Source: Saitoella complicata NRRL Y-17804 (lineage: Eukaryota > Ascomycota > Saitoellomycetes > Saitoellales > Saitoellaceae). Taken from it: a stretch of DNA of 64,000 nt. Position 1 is the stretch's first letter. Every line of letters starts with the position of its first letter. Location: assembly GCF_001661265.1 (NCBI RefSeq), contig NW_017567005.1, positions 359,912-423,911 on the forward strand, in the 5' to 3' direction. Both the position numbers and the translations under genes were made by a program. The notes below the pieces were generated by a model. It searched no databases. It was not told where the DNA came from and saw only the letters and a list, made by a program, of their open reading frames with translations. Below, one piece after another: positions 63,877-64,000 of this stretch.

Positions 63877-64000
63877 TTAGGGTTAGGGTTAGGGTTAGGG
63901 TTAGGGTTAGGGTTAGGGTTAGGGTTAGGGTTAGGGTTAGGGTTAGGGTTAGGGTTAGGGTTAGGGTTAGGGTTAGGGTTAGGGTTAGGGTTAGGGTTAG
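63877..64000 (+). repeat. Telomere, (TTAGGG)20 plus TTAG
   Basis: Twenty perfect TTAGGG units and a partial unit run to the end of the window, preceded by GGGG at 63873-63876. The G-rich strand runs toward the right edge, as at a right chromosome end. Confidence 0.99.

Overview
This window is the right end of a linear chromosome of a filamentous ascomycete (Pezizomycotina-type). The evidence is: 20 perfect TTAGGG repeats at the extreme right edge; many short spliceosomal introns, mostly 50-63 nt with GT(A/G)NGT donors and CTRAY branch points; tRNA genes with short introns after position 37; and fungal gene families such as the Zn(II)2Cys6/PAS gluconeogenesis regulator, ergosteryl-beta-glucosidase, LSB5, SWF1 and MAM3. 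I cannot place the lineage more finely from the sequence alone.

Layout. 1-10.8 kb: TIM17 (cut by the window edge), an IVY1-like protein with a reading-frame break, a CalB-like lipase lacking its N-terminus, a MAM3/CNNM membrane protein, a GPI-type cell-surface protein, a four-repeat mitochondrial protein, a RING protein and LSB5. 11-23 kb: SWF1 palmitoyltransferase, mitochondrial hydroxyacid-oxoacid transhydrogenase, a BRC-like repeat protein, an ALKBH1-like dioxygenase with a GC-AG intron, a TAPT1/EMP65 protein and an ERT1/AcuK regulator. Four tRNA-His genes lie scattered between 9.2 and 32.1 kb. 23.4-35.2 kb: an unknown protein, a gene-poor stretch, a probably strongly expressed Tyr/Glu/Cys-repeat secreted protein, then CDK1, SET5, aspartyl aminopeptidase and eIF3c on the minus strand. 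35.7-49.2 kb: two spliced unknown genes, an AAAP amino acid permease, ergosteryl-beta-glucosidase, SKI3, a nitrilase and MsrB. 49.4-63.8 kb: a 14-kb block bounded by an inverted pair of about 166-bp repeats. It holds NPY1, COX15, a 2OG dioxygenase, a small Cys-rich gene, SAD1/USP39, tRNA-Leu, a DUF3072 protein, lysyl-tRNA synthetase, a small unknown gene and a secreted Ser/Thr-rich protein. The outer repeat copy sits about 30 bp from the telomere.

The genes do not form one pathway. Broad groups are mitochondrial functions (TIM17, COX15, transhydrogenase, MsrB, four-repeat protein), RNA and translation (eIF3c, SKI3, SAD1, KRS1, five tRNAs), membrane and vacuole traffic (IVY1-like, MAM3, LSB5, SWF1, TAPT1), and cell-surface or secreted proteins. 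Housekeeping genes run to within 3 kb of the telomere, so the usual accessory subtelomere is nearly absent. Mobile elements, CRISPR arrays and secondary-metabolite clusters were not seen.

Exon boundaries were read by eye. Where stated, each multi-exon model was checked for preserved frame and total length divisible by three.
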